Shown here one piece after another: positions 1 through 9,392 of a DNA stretch of 64,000 bases (position 1 is the first letter of the stretch; each line of letters begins with the position of its first letter). The notes below the pieces were generated by a model. The model was not told the DNA's origin, ran no database searches, and saw only the letters and a list, made by a program, of their open reading frames with translations. Origin of the DNA: Streptomyces sp. Alt3. Lineage in GTDB: Bacteria > Actinomycetota > Actinomycetes > Streptomycetales > Streptomycetaceae. Position numbers and translations under genes: made by a program. The DNA lies in the NCBI RefSeq assembly GCF_030719215.1, contig NZ_CP120983.1, positions 5,580,001 through 5,644,000 on the forward strand, in the 5' to 3' direction.

Positions 1-177
1 CTGACCAGCGGGCTGCGCGGGGCGGCGGCCAAGGCCGGGGACGCCCAGGGCATGGCCCTCTGGGCGGGTCAGGGCCACCGGATGGCACGCGAGCTGCCCG
101 CCGGGGAACTCGTGGAACTGCTCGCGGCAGAAACGGAAGCCGCGCGTGCGGCAGTGAGTGTGAGGAGTGCCCAGTGA
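1..177 (+). CDS. Nitronate monooxygenase, C-terminal end (partial)
   Basis: The reading frame is open from base 1 and ends at TGA 175-177, giving the last 58 residues of a protein whose start lies outside the window. The tail (SGLRGAAAKAGD, then MALWAGQGHRMARELPAGELVELL) resembles the C-terminus of bacterial nitronate monooxygenases (2-nitropropane dioxygenase family), FMN enzymes that oxidise nitronates. The start codon of rsmE overlaps its stop (GTGA), so the two are probably cotranscribed. The FMN- and substrate-binding parts are not visible, so the family call rests on the tail and on the usual actinobacterial neighbourhood. Confidence 0.6.
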   Translation: MTSGLRGAAAKAGDAQGMALWAGQGHRMARELPAGELVELLAAETEAARAAVSVRSAQ

Positions 178-920
178 CGGCACCGGTCTTCGTCGTCGAA
201 CAGCTGCCCAGCGGCCCGGAGTTCGTCCTGGACGGACCCGAGGGACGGCACGCGGTGTCCGTGAAGCGGCTGAACCCGGGCGAGGACGTCGTCCTGACCG
301 ACGGGCAGGGCCGCTGGGCCGAAGGCGTCGTACGGGCGGCCGAGGGCAAGGACCGGCTCGTGGTCACCGGCCTGGAGAGCGTCCACGACGAGCCCGCGCC
401 CGTGCCCTTCGTCACCGTCGTCCAGGCGCTGCCCAAGGGGGACCGCGGTGAGCTCGCCGTGGAGACGATGACCGAGACGGGCGTCGACGCGATCGTGCCC
501 TGGCAGGCCGCGCGCTGCATCACGCAGTGGAAGGGCGACCGAGGTCTCAAGTCCCTCGCCAAATGGCGCAGCACCGCGCGTGAGGCGGGGAAGCAGTCCC
601 GCCGGGTGCGCTTCCCCGAGGTGGCCGGGGTCATGACGACCAAACAGGTTGCCGTGCTGCTGGCCGCGGCGGACTTCGCGGGCGTCCTGCACGAGGGCCG
701 GGACAGCGGCAGCGAACCGCTCGCCACCGCCGAACTCCCCGCAGGCGGGACGATCGTGTTGGTCGTGGGCCCGGAGGGCGGGGTGTCGCCCCAGGAGCTG
801 GCCGCCTTCGCGGAGGCGGGAGCGCCCGCGTACCGGCTCGGGCCCAGCGTGCTGCGCACCTCGACCGCGGGGACCGCGGCTGCGGCCCTGCTGATGGGAC
901 GCACCGGGCGCTGGAGCTGA
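174..920 (+). CDS. rsmE: 16S rRNA (uracil1498-N3)-methyltransferase RsmE
   Basis: The product is 248 aa, normal for RsmE, which methylates U1498 of 16S rRNA in the 30S subunit using S-adenosylmethionine. The N-terminal PUA-like part (about residues 1-70) is followed by the SPOUT fold. The C-terminal AdoMet-knot signature is clear: IVLVVGPEGGVSPQE near residue 195, then YRLGPSVLRTSTAGTAAAA. The GTG start overlaps the stop of the upstream nitronate monooxygenase gene by 4 bases, implying translational coupling. I see no missing motif. Confidence 0.93.
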   Translation: MTAPVFVVEQLPSGPEFVLDGPEGRHAVSVKRLNPGEDVVLTDGQGRWAEGVVRAAEGKDRLVVTGLESVHDEPAPVPFVTVVQALPKGDRGELAVETMTETGVDAIVPWQAARCITQWKGDRGLKSLAKWRSTAREAGKQSRRVRFPEVAGVMTTKQVAVLLAAADFAGVLHEGRDSGSEPLATAELPAGGTIVLVVGPEGGVSPQELAAFAEAGAPAYRLGPSVLRTSTAGTAAAALLMGRTGRWS

Positions 921-997
921 CAGCCGCCCGCCCCGCCCGGCCGGATAGCATGCCGGTGTACTGATCACGAGGACCCAACGACCGAGGAGGCCGGGCC

Positions 998-1357
998 ATG
1001 GCGGGTGAGCCGCAGACCGACTGCCTGTTCTGCAAGATCGTTACTGGGGACATCCCGGCGACCATCGTCCGCGAGAGCGGGACGACCATCGCCTTCCGCG
1101 ACATAAACCCCCAGGCCCCGACCCACGTCCTGGTCATCCCCAAGGCGCACTACCCGGACGCCGCCGCCCTCGCCGCGGGCGACCCGCAGGCCGCCGCCGA
1201 CGTGCTGCGCGAGGCGGGCCTGGTAGCCGCCGACGAGAAGATCACCGAGGCCGGTTACCGCATCGTGCTCAACACCGGAGCCGGCGCCGGCCAGACCGTG
1301 TTCCACGCGCACGCCCACGTCCTGGGCGGACGCGGGATGCAGTGGCCCCCCGGTTAG
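998..1357 (+). CDS. HIT-family nucleotide hydrolase
   Basis: A 119-aa histidine-triad protein. The N-terminus has CLFCKIVTGDIPA, typical of the HINT branch with two cysteines, and the C-terminus carries the catalytic triad HAHAHVLGG. HINT proteins hydrolyse adenosine phosphoramidates and aminoacyl-adenylates. The exact substrate cannot be read from sequence. A GAGGAGG ribosome binding site sits about 9 bases before the ATG. It lies 12 bases upstream of the RNase Z gene and is probably cotranscribed with it. Confidence 0.9.
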   Translation: MAGEPQTDCLFCKIVTGDIPATIVRESGTTIAFRDINPQAPTHVLVIPKAHYPDAAALAAGDPQAAADVLREAGLVAADEKITEAGYRIVLNTGAGAGQTVFHAHAHVLGGRGMQWPPG

Positions 1358-1369
1358 CAGGCCGCCACC

Positions 1370-2278
1370 GTGTCCGTACGAGAGCTCGTGGTCCTCGGCA
1401 CCGCCAGTCAGGTGCCGACCCGCCACCGCAACCACAACGGCTACCTGCTGCGCTGGGACGGGGAGGGCATCCTCTTCGACCCCGGCGAGGGGACCCAGCG
1501 CCAGATGCTTCGGGCGGGCGTCGCCGCGCACGACATCAACCGGATCTGCGTCACCCACTTCCACGGCGACCACGCGCTGGGCCTGGCGGGCGTGATCCAG
1601 CGGATCAATCTCGACCAGGTCCCGCACCCCGTCACCGCGCACTTCCCGGCGAGCGGGCAGCGCTTCTTCGACCGTCTGCGGTACGCGACGGCCTACCGGG
1701 AGTCGGTCGAGCTGACCGAGGCACCGGTGGCCGCCGACGGGGTCCTCGCCACCACCGACGCGTACACCCTCGACAGCCACCGGCTCTCGCACCCCGTCGA
1801 GTCCTACGGCTACCGGCTCACCGAGCCCGACCGGCTGCGCATGCTGCCGGCGAAGCTGGCCGAGCACGGCATCGCGGGGCCCGACGTCGGACGGATCCAG
1901 CGGGACGGCGTCCTGCGCGGCATCCCCCTGGACGAGGTCTCCGAGACGCGCCGCGGACAGCGCTGCGCGTTCGTCATGGACACCCGGCTCTGCGACGGCG
2001 CGTTCGCCCTCGCGGAGAAATGCGACATGCTGGTCATCGAGTCGACGTTCCTCGACGAGGACGGCCGGCTCGCCGCCGACCACGGTCACCTCACCGCCGG
2101 CCAGGCGGCCCGGGTGGCGAAGGAGTCCGGCGTACGGCACCTCGTGCTGACGCACTTCTCCCAGCGCTACACGGACCCCGACGCCTTCGAGCGCCAGGTC
2201 AGGGCAGCCGGCTTCGACGGTGAACTGACCATCGCCCAGGACCTGATCAGGGTCCCGGTACCCACCCGCCACACGTAA
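1370..2278 (+). CDS. rnz: Ribonuclease Z-type metallo-beta-lactamase fold protein
   Basis: A 302-aa metallo-beta-lactamase fold hydrolase. The metal-binding motif THFHGDHALGL lies near residue 62. The RNase Z signature follows in the C-terminal half: ESTFLDED, HLTAGQAA and LTHFSQRY. RNase Z cleaves tRNA precursors just after the discriminator base when CCA is not encoded. The enzyme is slightly short but complete for the bacterial family. GTG start with a weak ribosome site. It is sandwiched between the HIT and deaminase genes on the same strand with gaps of about 10 bases. Confidence 0.85.
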   Translation: MSVRELVVLGTASQVPTRHRNHNGYLLRWDGEGILFDPGEGTQRQMLRAGVAAHDINRICVTHFHGDHALGLAGVIQRINLDQVPHPVTAHFPASGQRFFDRLRYATAYRESVELTEAPVAADGVLATTDAYTLDSHRLSHPVESYGYRLTEPDRLRMLPAKLAEHGIAGPDVGRIQRDGVLRGIPLDEVSETRRGQRCAFVMDTRLCDGAFALAEKCDMLVIESTFLDEDGRLAADHGHLTAGQAARVAKESGVRHLVLTHFSQRYTDPDAFERQVRAAGFDGELTIAQDLIRVPVPTRHT

Positions 2279-2288
2279 CGAGAACCCC

Positions 2289-3281
2289 GTGCACCTCCCC
2301 AAAGCCGAACTCCACCTCCACATCGAAGGAACCCTCGAACCCGAGCTGGCCTTCGCACTGGCCGCGCGCAACGGCGTGGACCTGCCCTACGCGGACACCG
2401 AGGAGCTGCGCAAGGCGTACCTCTTCGAGGACCTGCAGACCTTCCTCGACCTGTACTACGCCCTGATGGCAGTGCTGCGCACCGAGGAGGACTTCGCCGA
2501 GCTGGCCGACGCCTACCTCGCCCGCGCAGCCACCCAGGGCGTCCGGCACGCGGAGATCTTCTTCGACCCGCAGGCCCACACCGACCGGGGCGTCCCGATC
2601 GGTACGGTCATCGAGGGGCTCGGCAGGGCGCTGGACCGCAGCGAGGAGACGCACGGCATCTCCACCCAGCTGATCATGTGCTTCCTGCGCGACAAGTCCG
2701 CGGAGTCGGCGCTGGAGACCCTGGAGGCCGCGAAGCCGTACGTCCACCGCATCAGCGCCGTCGGCCTCGACTCGGCGGAGGTCGGCCACCCGCCCGCGAA
2801 GTTCCGCGAGGTGTACGCGGCCGCCACGGCCCTCGGCCTGCGCAAGGTCGCCCACGCGGGCGAGGAGGGCCCGCCGGAGTACATCCGGGAGGCCCTGGAC
2901 GTCCTCGGCGTCGAGCGGATCGACCACGGTCTGCGCTGCATGGAGGACCCGGACCTGGTCGACCGACTGGTCTCCGAGCGGATCCCGCTGACGCTCTGCC
3001 CGCTGTCCAACGTACGGCTGCGCGCCATCGACGTCCTGGAGCAGCATCCGCTGCGGTCGATGATGGACGCGGGGCTCCTCTGCACGGTGAACTCCGACGA
3101 CCCCGCCTACTTCGGCGGTTACGTCGGAGACACCTTCCACGCCGTCCACGAGGCGCTCGGCCTGGACCGCGAGCAGCTGCGCACCCTGGCCCGCAACTCC
3201 TTCGAGGCGGCCTTCCTCGACCACGACGAGGAGCGCAGGGCGCGCTACTACTCCGAGGTCGAGGCGTACGAGTTCGACTGA
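2289..3281 (+). CDS. Adenosine or adenine deaminase (amidohydrolase superfamily)
   Basis: A 330-aa zinc amidohydrolase. Metal and catalytic motifs are all present: HLHIEGTLEPE at residues 9-19, HAGEEG near 195, DHGLR near 218, CPLSN near 240 and NSDDPAYFGGY near 265. It would hydrolytically deaminate a purine to a hypoxanthine product in the salvage pathway. It is usually annotated adenosine deaminase, but the EGTLEPE and SDDPAYF variants are those I associate with the adenine deaminase branch, so base versus nucleoside specificity is open. GTG start. The 3' end overlaps the convergent MFS gene by 34 bases. Confidence 0.85.
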   Translation: MHLPKAELHLHIEGTLEPELAFALAARNGVDLPYADTEELRKAYLFEDLQTFLDLYYALMAVLRTEEDFAELADAYLARAATQGVRHAEIFFDPQAHTDRGVPIGTVIEGLGRALDRSEETHGISTQLIMCFLRDKSAESALETLEAAKPYVHRISAVGLDSAEVGHPPAKFREVYAAATALGLRKVAHAGEEGPPEYIREALDVLGVERIDHGLRCMEDPDLVDRLVSERIPLTLCPLSNVRLRAIDVLEQHPLRSMMDAGLLCTVNSDDPAYFGGYVGDTFHAVHEALGLDREQLRTLARNSFEAAFLDHDEERRARYYSEVEAYEFD

Positions 3282-4603
3282 CCGGCACCGCCGGCCGGCC
3301 CGGCCGTGCGGAACGCGCTCCGGCCCAGCCGCCTGCGCCGTAGCGCGGGCACGCTGATCTCCGTGACCGCCTGTTCCGGCGCACCCAGCTTGGGCACCGC
3401 GCCGGACAGGCTGTTGGTCGTGGCCGCGAGCAGTGCCGCCGGGGCACCACCCCTGCGCCGGACGGAACCGGGCACCAGCGGCCGGCCGCCGGTGTGCAGA
3501 GCAACCGCGGTGACGGGGGCCGCGACCAGGAGCGTCGCGGCTCCCAGGATCAGGCCCATCACCGCATAGCCCGCCTGCTCGGAGAGCACGCTGCCGAGCA
3601 GGGGGCCGCACGCCGTGCCGACGGACGAGGCCGAGCCCGCGAGGACCGCCCAGCGGCCGCGCACGTCCAGCGAGGCCGCCAGCCCGATCAGATACGACAG
3701 GACCACCGGGTAGAAGGTGTTCCACGCGATCTCACCGGTCGCGAACGATCCCAGGTCATCGGCCGAGGAGCTCAGCACGATGCTCCCGGCGATGATCATC
3801 GTCCCGAGGCCGATCGGAACCGCGCGCCCGAGCCGGGCTCCCAGCATGCCCGCCCCCATCACGCCGAGCAGTCCCGCACCCAGCGCGGCGGCGAACACGG
3901 CGCCGATGGTCACCTCGGAGAGGCCGACCTGGACGGCGCCGATGCGGCTGCTCACACCCCACAGGGCGTTCTGCGCCATGGACCAGACGAGCATCCCGCC
4001 CGCCAGCACCAGTCCGGACCGCCGGTGCGGCAGCCGCCCCTGCACCGGTGACGTCCCGCCGGCCGGCGAGGAGCCGCCGAGCCTGGAGGTGGCGGGCCAG
4101 ACGAGCAGGGCGACCAGCGCGATGGACGCGAACGGCAGCCGGTGACCGCCACCCAGGTGAGGGATCGTCAGATAGAGGGCGCCCGCCGTCGCGGAGACGC
4201 TGAGCAGCCCGAGTGACGAGGTCCGGTGCGGATCCTTCTGCGCGGCGATGCCGGATGCCGCGACGGCGGTCGCCGTGCCCGATCCGAATCCGCCGACGAC
4301 GACTCCCAGGATCACCAGGGGCATCGAGGTGGTCAGGGCCGCGCAGCCGTACCCGAGCGCGGCGAGCAGCAGCCCCGCGCGCGCCGGTCTCCGCGACCCG
4401 AATCTGTCGACGCGTCCGGCCAGCGCGAAGCCGGCCGAGGCCGAGCTGAGCAGCAGGGCGCTGCCGACCAGACCGGCCTGTGCGGAACTGAGGCCCAGAT
4501 AGGTGCTGAGACGGCCGACGATGGTGGGGAGCAGGTAGGCGGCGAGGTAACCGGCGGTGAACACGGCGACCAGGGGCCACGCGGCGCGAGGGCGCGAGGA
4601 CAT
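3248..4603 (-). CDS. MFS transporter
   Basis: About 451 aa with roughly 12 hydrophobic segments, starting MSSRPRAAWPLVAVFTAGYLAAYLLP. The loop after the second helix (AGRVDRFGSRRPARAG) matches the MFS motif-A position. The start at 4603 is chosen because GGGA lies 6 bases upstream. An in-frame ATG at 4621 is possible, but anything further upstream is translated polypurine tract. It belongs to the small-molecule exporter type; substrate unknown. It converges on the deaminase gene with a 34-base overlap and no terminator between them. Confidence 0.78.
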   Translation of the reverse strand: MSSRPRAAWPLVAVFTAGYLAAYLLPTIVGRLSTYLGLSSAQAGLVGSALLLSSASAGFALAGRVDRFGSRRPARAGLLLAALGYGCAALTTSMPLVILGVVVGGFGSGTATAVAASGIAAQKDPHRTSSLGLLSVSATAGALYLTIPHLGGGHRLPFASIALVALLVWPATSRLGGSSPAGGTSPVQGRLPHRRSGLVLAGGMLVWSMAQNALWGVSSRIGAVQVGLSEVTIGAVFAAALGAGLLGVMGAGMLGARLGRAVPIGLGTMIIAGSIVLSSSADDLGSFATGEIAWNTFYPVVLSYLIGLAASLDVRGRWAVLAGSASSVGTACGPLLGSVLSEQAGYAVMGLILGAATLLVAAPVTAVALHTGGRPLVPGSVRRRGGAPAALLAATTNSLSGAVPKLGAPEQAVTEISVPALRRRRLGRSAFRTAGPAGGAGQSNSYASTSE

Positions 4604-4983
4604 GGGCGTTCCCGAAGACATGCCTGAGAAGGCGGAAGAAGGCAGGGGAGGGTAAGGCGGGGCAAGGCAGGGGAGGGCAAGACAGGGGTGTGGCAGGGGA
4701 GGGTGGAGCGAGAAAAGCGGGAGGAGCGGCACCCGTCGTCAACCGTCCCGAACGGTGCTCGCGGGGCAATTTGTATCAAGCGCGCCCTGGCGACGGAAAG
4801 TCGGCTCGATGTGATCTGGGTCACATACATGTTTATGCGTCATCAGGCCGGGTAGCTGCGCATGTTTATGCAGGTGGGAGTGAGTGTGCGCGGCCCGGCG
4901 CGGGCCCTCCGGATACGGGGGCGGATCCGGCACACTGGCCGGATCTCGCACTGTTCAGATCTGCCACGGCCGGGGAGCGCACG
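4604..4983. other. Intergenic region with purine tract and operator-like repeats
   Basis: This 380-base gap separates two divergent genes. 4628-4712 is almost all purine, with repeated GGGGAGGG and GGCAGGGG units. 4809-4826 is a Crp-type palindrome. The 11-base word CATGTTTATGC occurs at 4828-4838 and 4861-4871, 33 bases apart (about three helical turns). GGGGAG at 4970-4975 is the ribosome site of the kinase gene. I see no protein-coding gene here. Confidence 0.7.
4809..4826. promoter_or_regulatory. Crp-type palindrome upstream of the PfkB kinase gene
   Basis: The sequence ATGTGATCTGGGTCACAT matches the classical TGTGA-N6-TCACA consensus exactly and also the GTG-N6-GNCAC pattern I recall for Streptomyces Crp. 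It lies about 160 bases before the kinase start and 210 before the MFS start. Binding is inferred only from the palindrome. Confidence 0.5.
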
Positions 4984-6087
4984 GTGAGCACTACGAATCC
5001 AGGCATCGACCCGCTGCTCGGGCTGCGCGCACCGCAGGACCCGGCCTGCGACGTCTTCCTGACCGGCACGGTCTTCCTCGACATCATCTTCACCGGCCTG
5101 GACAGCGCGCCGGTGCGCGGGACGGAGTCCTGGGCGCGAGGGATGGGATCCAGTCCCGGAGGCGTCGCCAACATGGCCACCGCACTCGCCCGGCTCGGCC
5201 TGCGCACCTCGCTGGCAGCCGCGTTCGGCGACGACCACTACGGCGAGTACTGCTGGGACGCCCTCGAACAGGGCGAGGGCATCGACCTGTCCATGTCGCA
5301 CACGGTGCCCGGCTGGCACTCACCCGTCACCGTCTCGATGGCCTACGAGGGCGAACGCACGATGGTCTCGCACGGCCACGAGGCGCCGCCCCCGGCCGCC
5401 TCCGAGGTGCCGGGCGGCACGTTTCCGCACTGCCCGCCCCGCGCCCGGGCCGCCATCGCCTCGCTGACCCCCGGCCGCAGCGACCCCTGGGTCGCCTCGG
5501 CCGCCCGGAACGGCGCGCTGGTCTTCGCCGATGTGGGCTGGGACGAGACCGGCCGCTGGGACCTGGACGCCCTTCCCGATCTCGGACACTGCCTCGCCTT
5601 CCTCCCCAACGCGGAGGAGGCCATGCGCTACACCCGCACGGACTGCCCGCGCGCCGCCGCCCACGCCCTGGCCGAGCGGGTCCCCCTCGCGGTGGTCACC
5701 CTCGGGGCGGAAGGCGCCTACGCGGTGGACGGGCGGACGGGGACGGCGGCCGAGGTGCCCGCCATCGAGGTGGAGGCACTCGACCCCACAGGGGCGGGCG
5801 ACGTCTTCGTCGCCGGGTTCGTCACGGGGACGCTGGCCGGCTGGCCGCTCGCCGACCGCCTGGCCTTCGCCGGGCTCACGGCCGCGCTGTCGGTGCAGGA
5901 GTTCGGCGGATCCCTGTCCGCACCCGGATGGGCGGAGGTCGCCGCCTGGTGGCAGCAGGTGCGCACCTGCGCGGACCAGGACCCGGCAGCACTGGAGCGC
6001 TACGCCTTCCTGGAGGAGCTGCTCCCCGCCGACAGCAGGGCCTGGCCCCTGCGCCGCGCAGTCCCGACCATCGGGTTCCGTCAGTGA
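4984..6087 (+). CDS. PfkB-family carbohydrate kinase
   Basis: A 367-aa ribokinase-like sugar kinase. The N-terminal signature GGVANMATALARLG (about residues 59-72) and the C-terminal catalytic box EALDPTGAGDVFVAGF, with its anion hole and catalytic Asp, are intact. It phosphorylates a sugar or nucleoside using ATP; the substrate is not predictable from sequence. The GTG at 4984 is preceded by GGGGAG with 8-base spacing. Upstream in-frame extensions run through promoter-like DNA and were rejected. The gene stands alone with its own promoter region, 127 bases before phoH. Confidence 0.85.
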   Translation: MSTTNPGIDPLLGLRAPQDPACDVFLTGTVFLDIIFTGLDSAPVRGTESWARGMGSSPGGVANMATALARLGLRTSLAAAFGDDHYGEYCWDALEQGEGIDLSMSHTVPGWHSPVTVSMAYEGERTMVSHGHEAPPPAASEVPGGTFPHCPPRARAAIASLTPGRSDPWVASAARNGALVFADVGWDETGRWDLDALPDLGHCLAFLPNAEEAMRYTRTDCPRAAAHALAERVPLAVVTLGAEGAYAVDGRTGTAAEVPAIEVEALDPTGAGDVFVAGFVTGTLAGWPLADRLAFAGLTAALSVQEFGGSLSAPGWAEVAAWWQQVRTCADQDPAALERYAFLEELLPADSRAWPLRRAVPTIGFRQ

Positions 6088-6214
6088 AGGGCGGATGATC
6101 ACCGGGTAAAACCTCTCGGCGATGTCGGCGGGGAGTCGTACGCTGGTACTCCAGAGGCGGTCGAGCAGCGACAGCCCTGCAACGGGAGGTATGCGCAGGC
6201 CCGAGGGCCGGCCC

Positions 6215-7237
<1,023 letters not shown>

Positions 7238-7249
7238 TCGCAGCGCACC

Positions 7250-7747
7250 ATGTCGATCGACGTCAACAACGAGTCCGGAACCGAGGTCGACGAGCAGGCG
7301 ATCCTCGACATCGCCCGCTACGCCCTCGCCCGGATGCGGATCCATCCGCTGTCCGAACTCTCGGTGATCGTGGTGGACACCGCAGCCATGGAGCAGCTCC
7401 ACATCCAGTGGATGGACCTCCCGGGCCCGACGGATGTCATGTCCTTCCCGATGGACGAGCTCCGTCCCCCGGCGAAGGACGACGAGGAGCCCCCGCAGGG
7501 GCTCCTCGGTGACATCGTGCTCTGCCCCGAGGTCGCCAAGAAGCAGGGCGAGGACGCCGAGACGCAGCACTCGATGGACGAGGAGCTCCAGCTCCTCACC
7601 GTCCACGGGGTGCTGCACCTCCTCGGGTACGACCACGAGGAGCCGGACGAGAAGGCCGCGATGTTCGGTCTCCAGGCGGCGATCGTCGACGGCTGGCGCG
7701 GCGAGCGCGGGCTGACCGGGCCGTCCCCCGCCCCCACCGTCTCGTGA
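7250..7747 (+). CDS. ybeY: Endoribonuclease YbeY (rRNA maturation)
   Basis: A 165-aa zinc metalloprotein. The family signature HGVLHLLGYDHEEPDE, with three histidines that bind zinc, lies near residues 118-133. YbeY acts in 16S rRNA 3' maturation and ribosome quality control. It lies between phoH and the CNNM/CorC-like gene, a very common bacterial arrangement. Its stop overlaps the next gene's GTG by 4 bases (GTGA). Confidence 0.93.
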   Translation: MSIDVNNESGTEVDEQAILDIARYALARMRIHPLSELSVIVVDTAAMEQLHIQWMDLPGPTDVMSFPMDELRPPAKDDEEPPQGLLGDIVLCPEVAKKQGEDAETQHSMDEELQLLTVHGVLHLLGYDHEEPDEKAAMFGLQAAIVDGWRGERGLTGPSPAPTVS

Positions 7748-9027
7748 GCGTCCCCCTCATCTCCGGTGCGGTCCTGCTGATCGTCGTCGGCTGGCTCGCG
7801 GCCTGTGCCGAGGCGGGCATCGCGCGTACGTCCAGCTTCCGTGCGGCCGAGGCCGTACGGGCGGGGCGCCGGGGCAGCGCCAAGCTGGAGCAGGTCGCCG
7901 CCGACCCCACCCGTTATCTCAACGTCGCGCTCCTCGTGAGGGTGGCCTGCGAGATGTCGGCCGGCGTCCTCGTCACCTACGCCTGCCTCCAGGAGTTCAC
8001 CGAGACCTGGCAGGCGCTGGCCCTGGCCATGGGCGTCATGGTCCTGGTCAGCTACGTCGCCATCGGGGTCTCGCCCCGCACCATCGGCCGCCAGCACCCG
8101 CTGAACACCGCCACGGCCGCGGCGTACGTGCTGCTGCCGCTGGCCAGGATCATGGGGCCGGTCCCGCAGCTCCTGATCCTCCTCGGCAACGCGCTGACCC
8201 CGGGCAAGGGCTTCCGCAAGGGCCCCTTCGCCAGCGAGGCCGAGCTGCGCGCGATGGTCGACCTCGCCGAGCAGGAGTCGCTCATCGAGGACGACGAACG
8301 CCGCATGGTGCACTCCGTCTTCGAGCTCGGCGACACGCTCGTGCGCGAGGTCATGGTGCCCCGCACCGACCTGGTCTGCATCGAGCGGTACAAGACGGTA
8401 CGTCAGGCACTGACCCTCGCGCTCCGCTCCGGCTTCTCCCGGATCCCGGTCACCGGGGAGAACGAGGACGACATCGTCGGGATCGTCTACCTCAAGGACC
8501 TGGTCCGCAAGACGCACATCAACCGGGAGGCCGAGGCGGACCTGGTCTCCACGGCGATGCGCCCCGCCGCGTTCGTCCCCGACACGAAGAACGCCGGTGA
8601 CCTGCTGCGCGAGATGCAGCAGGAGCGCAGCCACGTCGCCGTCGTCATCGACGAGTACGGCGGCACGGCCGGCATCGTCACCATCGAGGACATCCTCGAG
8701 GAGATCGTCGGCGAGATCACCGACGAGTACGACCGCGAACTCCCGCCGGTCCAGGAGCTGGAGAACGGCTGCTTCCGGGTGACCGCCCGGCTCGACATCG
8801 GTGACCTCGGGGAGCTCTTCGGCCTCGACGCGTACGACGACGAGGACGTGGAGACGGTCGGCGGACTGCTGGCGAAGGCGCTCGGGCGGGTCCCGATCTC
8901 CGGGGCCTCCTCGATCGTGGACCTCCCCGACGGGCGCAAGCTCCGCCTCACCGCGGAGTCCCCGGCGGGCCGCAGGAACAAGATCGTCACGGTGCTGGTG
9001 GAACCGGATGGAGCGGAATCCGTATGA
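7744..9027 (+). CDS. CNNM/CorC-like membrane protein (hemolysin-C family)
   Basis: 427 aa. An N-terminal DUF21/CNNM membrane domain with about four hydrophobic segments (residues 1-150) is followed by paired CBS domains (about 200-330, including TAGIVTIEDILEEIVGEI) and a C-terminal CorC/HlyC domain. Family members are linked to Mg2+/Co2+ transport or resistance; the hemolysin name is historical. GTG start overlaps ybeY and the stop overlaps the YjbR-like gene (ATGA), so this is a tightly coupled operon. Confidence 0.88.
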   Translation: MSVPLISGAVLLIVVGWLAACAEAGIARTSSFRAAEAVRAGRRGSAKLEQVAADPTRYLNVALLVRVACEMSAGVLVTYACLQEFTETWQALALAMGVMVLVSYVAIGVSPRTIGRQHPLNTATAAAYVLLPLARIMGPVPQLLILLGNALTPGKGFRKGPFASEAELRAMVDLAEQESLIEDDERRMVHSVFELGDTLVREVMVPRTDLVCIERYKTVRQALTLALRSGFSRIPVTGENEDDIVGIVYLKDLVRKTHINREAEADLVSTAMRPAAFVPDTKNAGDLLREMQQERSHVAVVIDEYGGTAGIVTIEDILEEIVGEITDEYDRELPPVQELENGCFRVTARLDIGDLGELFGLDAYDDEDVETVGGLLAKALGRVPISGASSIVDLPDGRKLRLTAESPAGRRNKIVTVLVEPDGAESV

Positions 9028-9377
9028 AGCCCCGAGAACTGCGCTCGTTCTGCCTGGAGTTCAACGCGAGCGCGGAGGAGTTCCCCTTCGGGCCCGAGGC
9101 CTCCGTCTTCAAGGTCCTGGGAAAGATGTTCGCCCTCAGCGCGCTCGACTCCCGGCCGCTGACGGTCAGCCTCAAGTGCGACCCGGACGAGGCGCTGCGG
9201 CTCCGCAAGGAGCACCCCGCGATCGTCCCCGGCTGGCACCTCAACAAGCGGCACTGGAACACCGTGACCGTCTCCGAGCTCCCGGACAGGATGGTCCGGG
9301 AGCTCGTGGAGGACAGCTACGACCTGGTGGTGGCCGGACTCCCCAAGGCGGAACGCCTGCGCCTGGACCGGCCGTAG
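9024..9377 (+). CDS. MmcQ/YjbR-family DNA-binding-like protein
   Basis: 117 aa of the MmcQ/YjbR family, a CyaY-like fold of uncertain function. Typical features are FPFGPEASVFKVLGKMFAL, then SLKCDPDEALRLR and PGWHLNKRHWNTV, and a C-terminal SYDLVVAGLPK. The ATG overlaps the stop of the CNNM/CorC gene. A short GC-rich hairpin (9377-9391) sits in the 15 bases before the convergent MFS gene and may help termination. Confidence 0.85.
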   Translation: MKPRELRSFCLEFNASAEEFPFGPEASVFKVLGKMFALSALDSRPLTVSLKCDPDEALRLRKEHPAIVPGWHLNKRHWNTVTVSELPDRMVRELVEDSYDLVVAGLPKAERLRLDRP

Positions 9378-9392
9378 GCCCGCGCCGGGCCG

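Noticed and set aside
4628..4712. Repeat units resembling a CRISPR or satellite
   Set aside because: Units are short, irregular and without spacers; it is a simple polypurine tract.
4690..4983. N-terminal extension of the PfkB kinase
   Set aside because: It translates purine tract and operator repeats, and a good ribosome site precedes GTG 4984.
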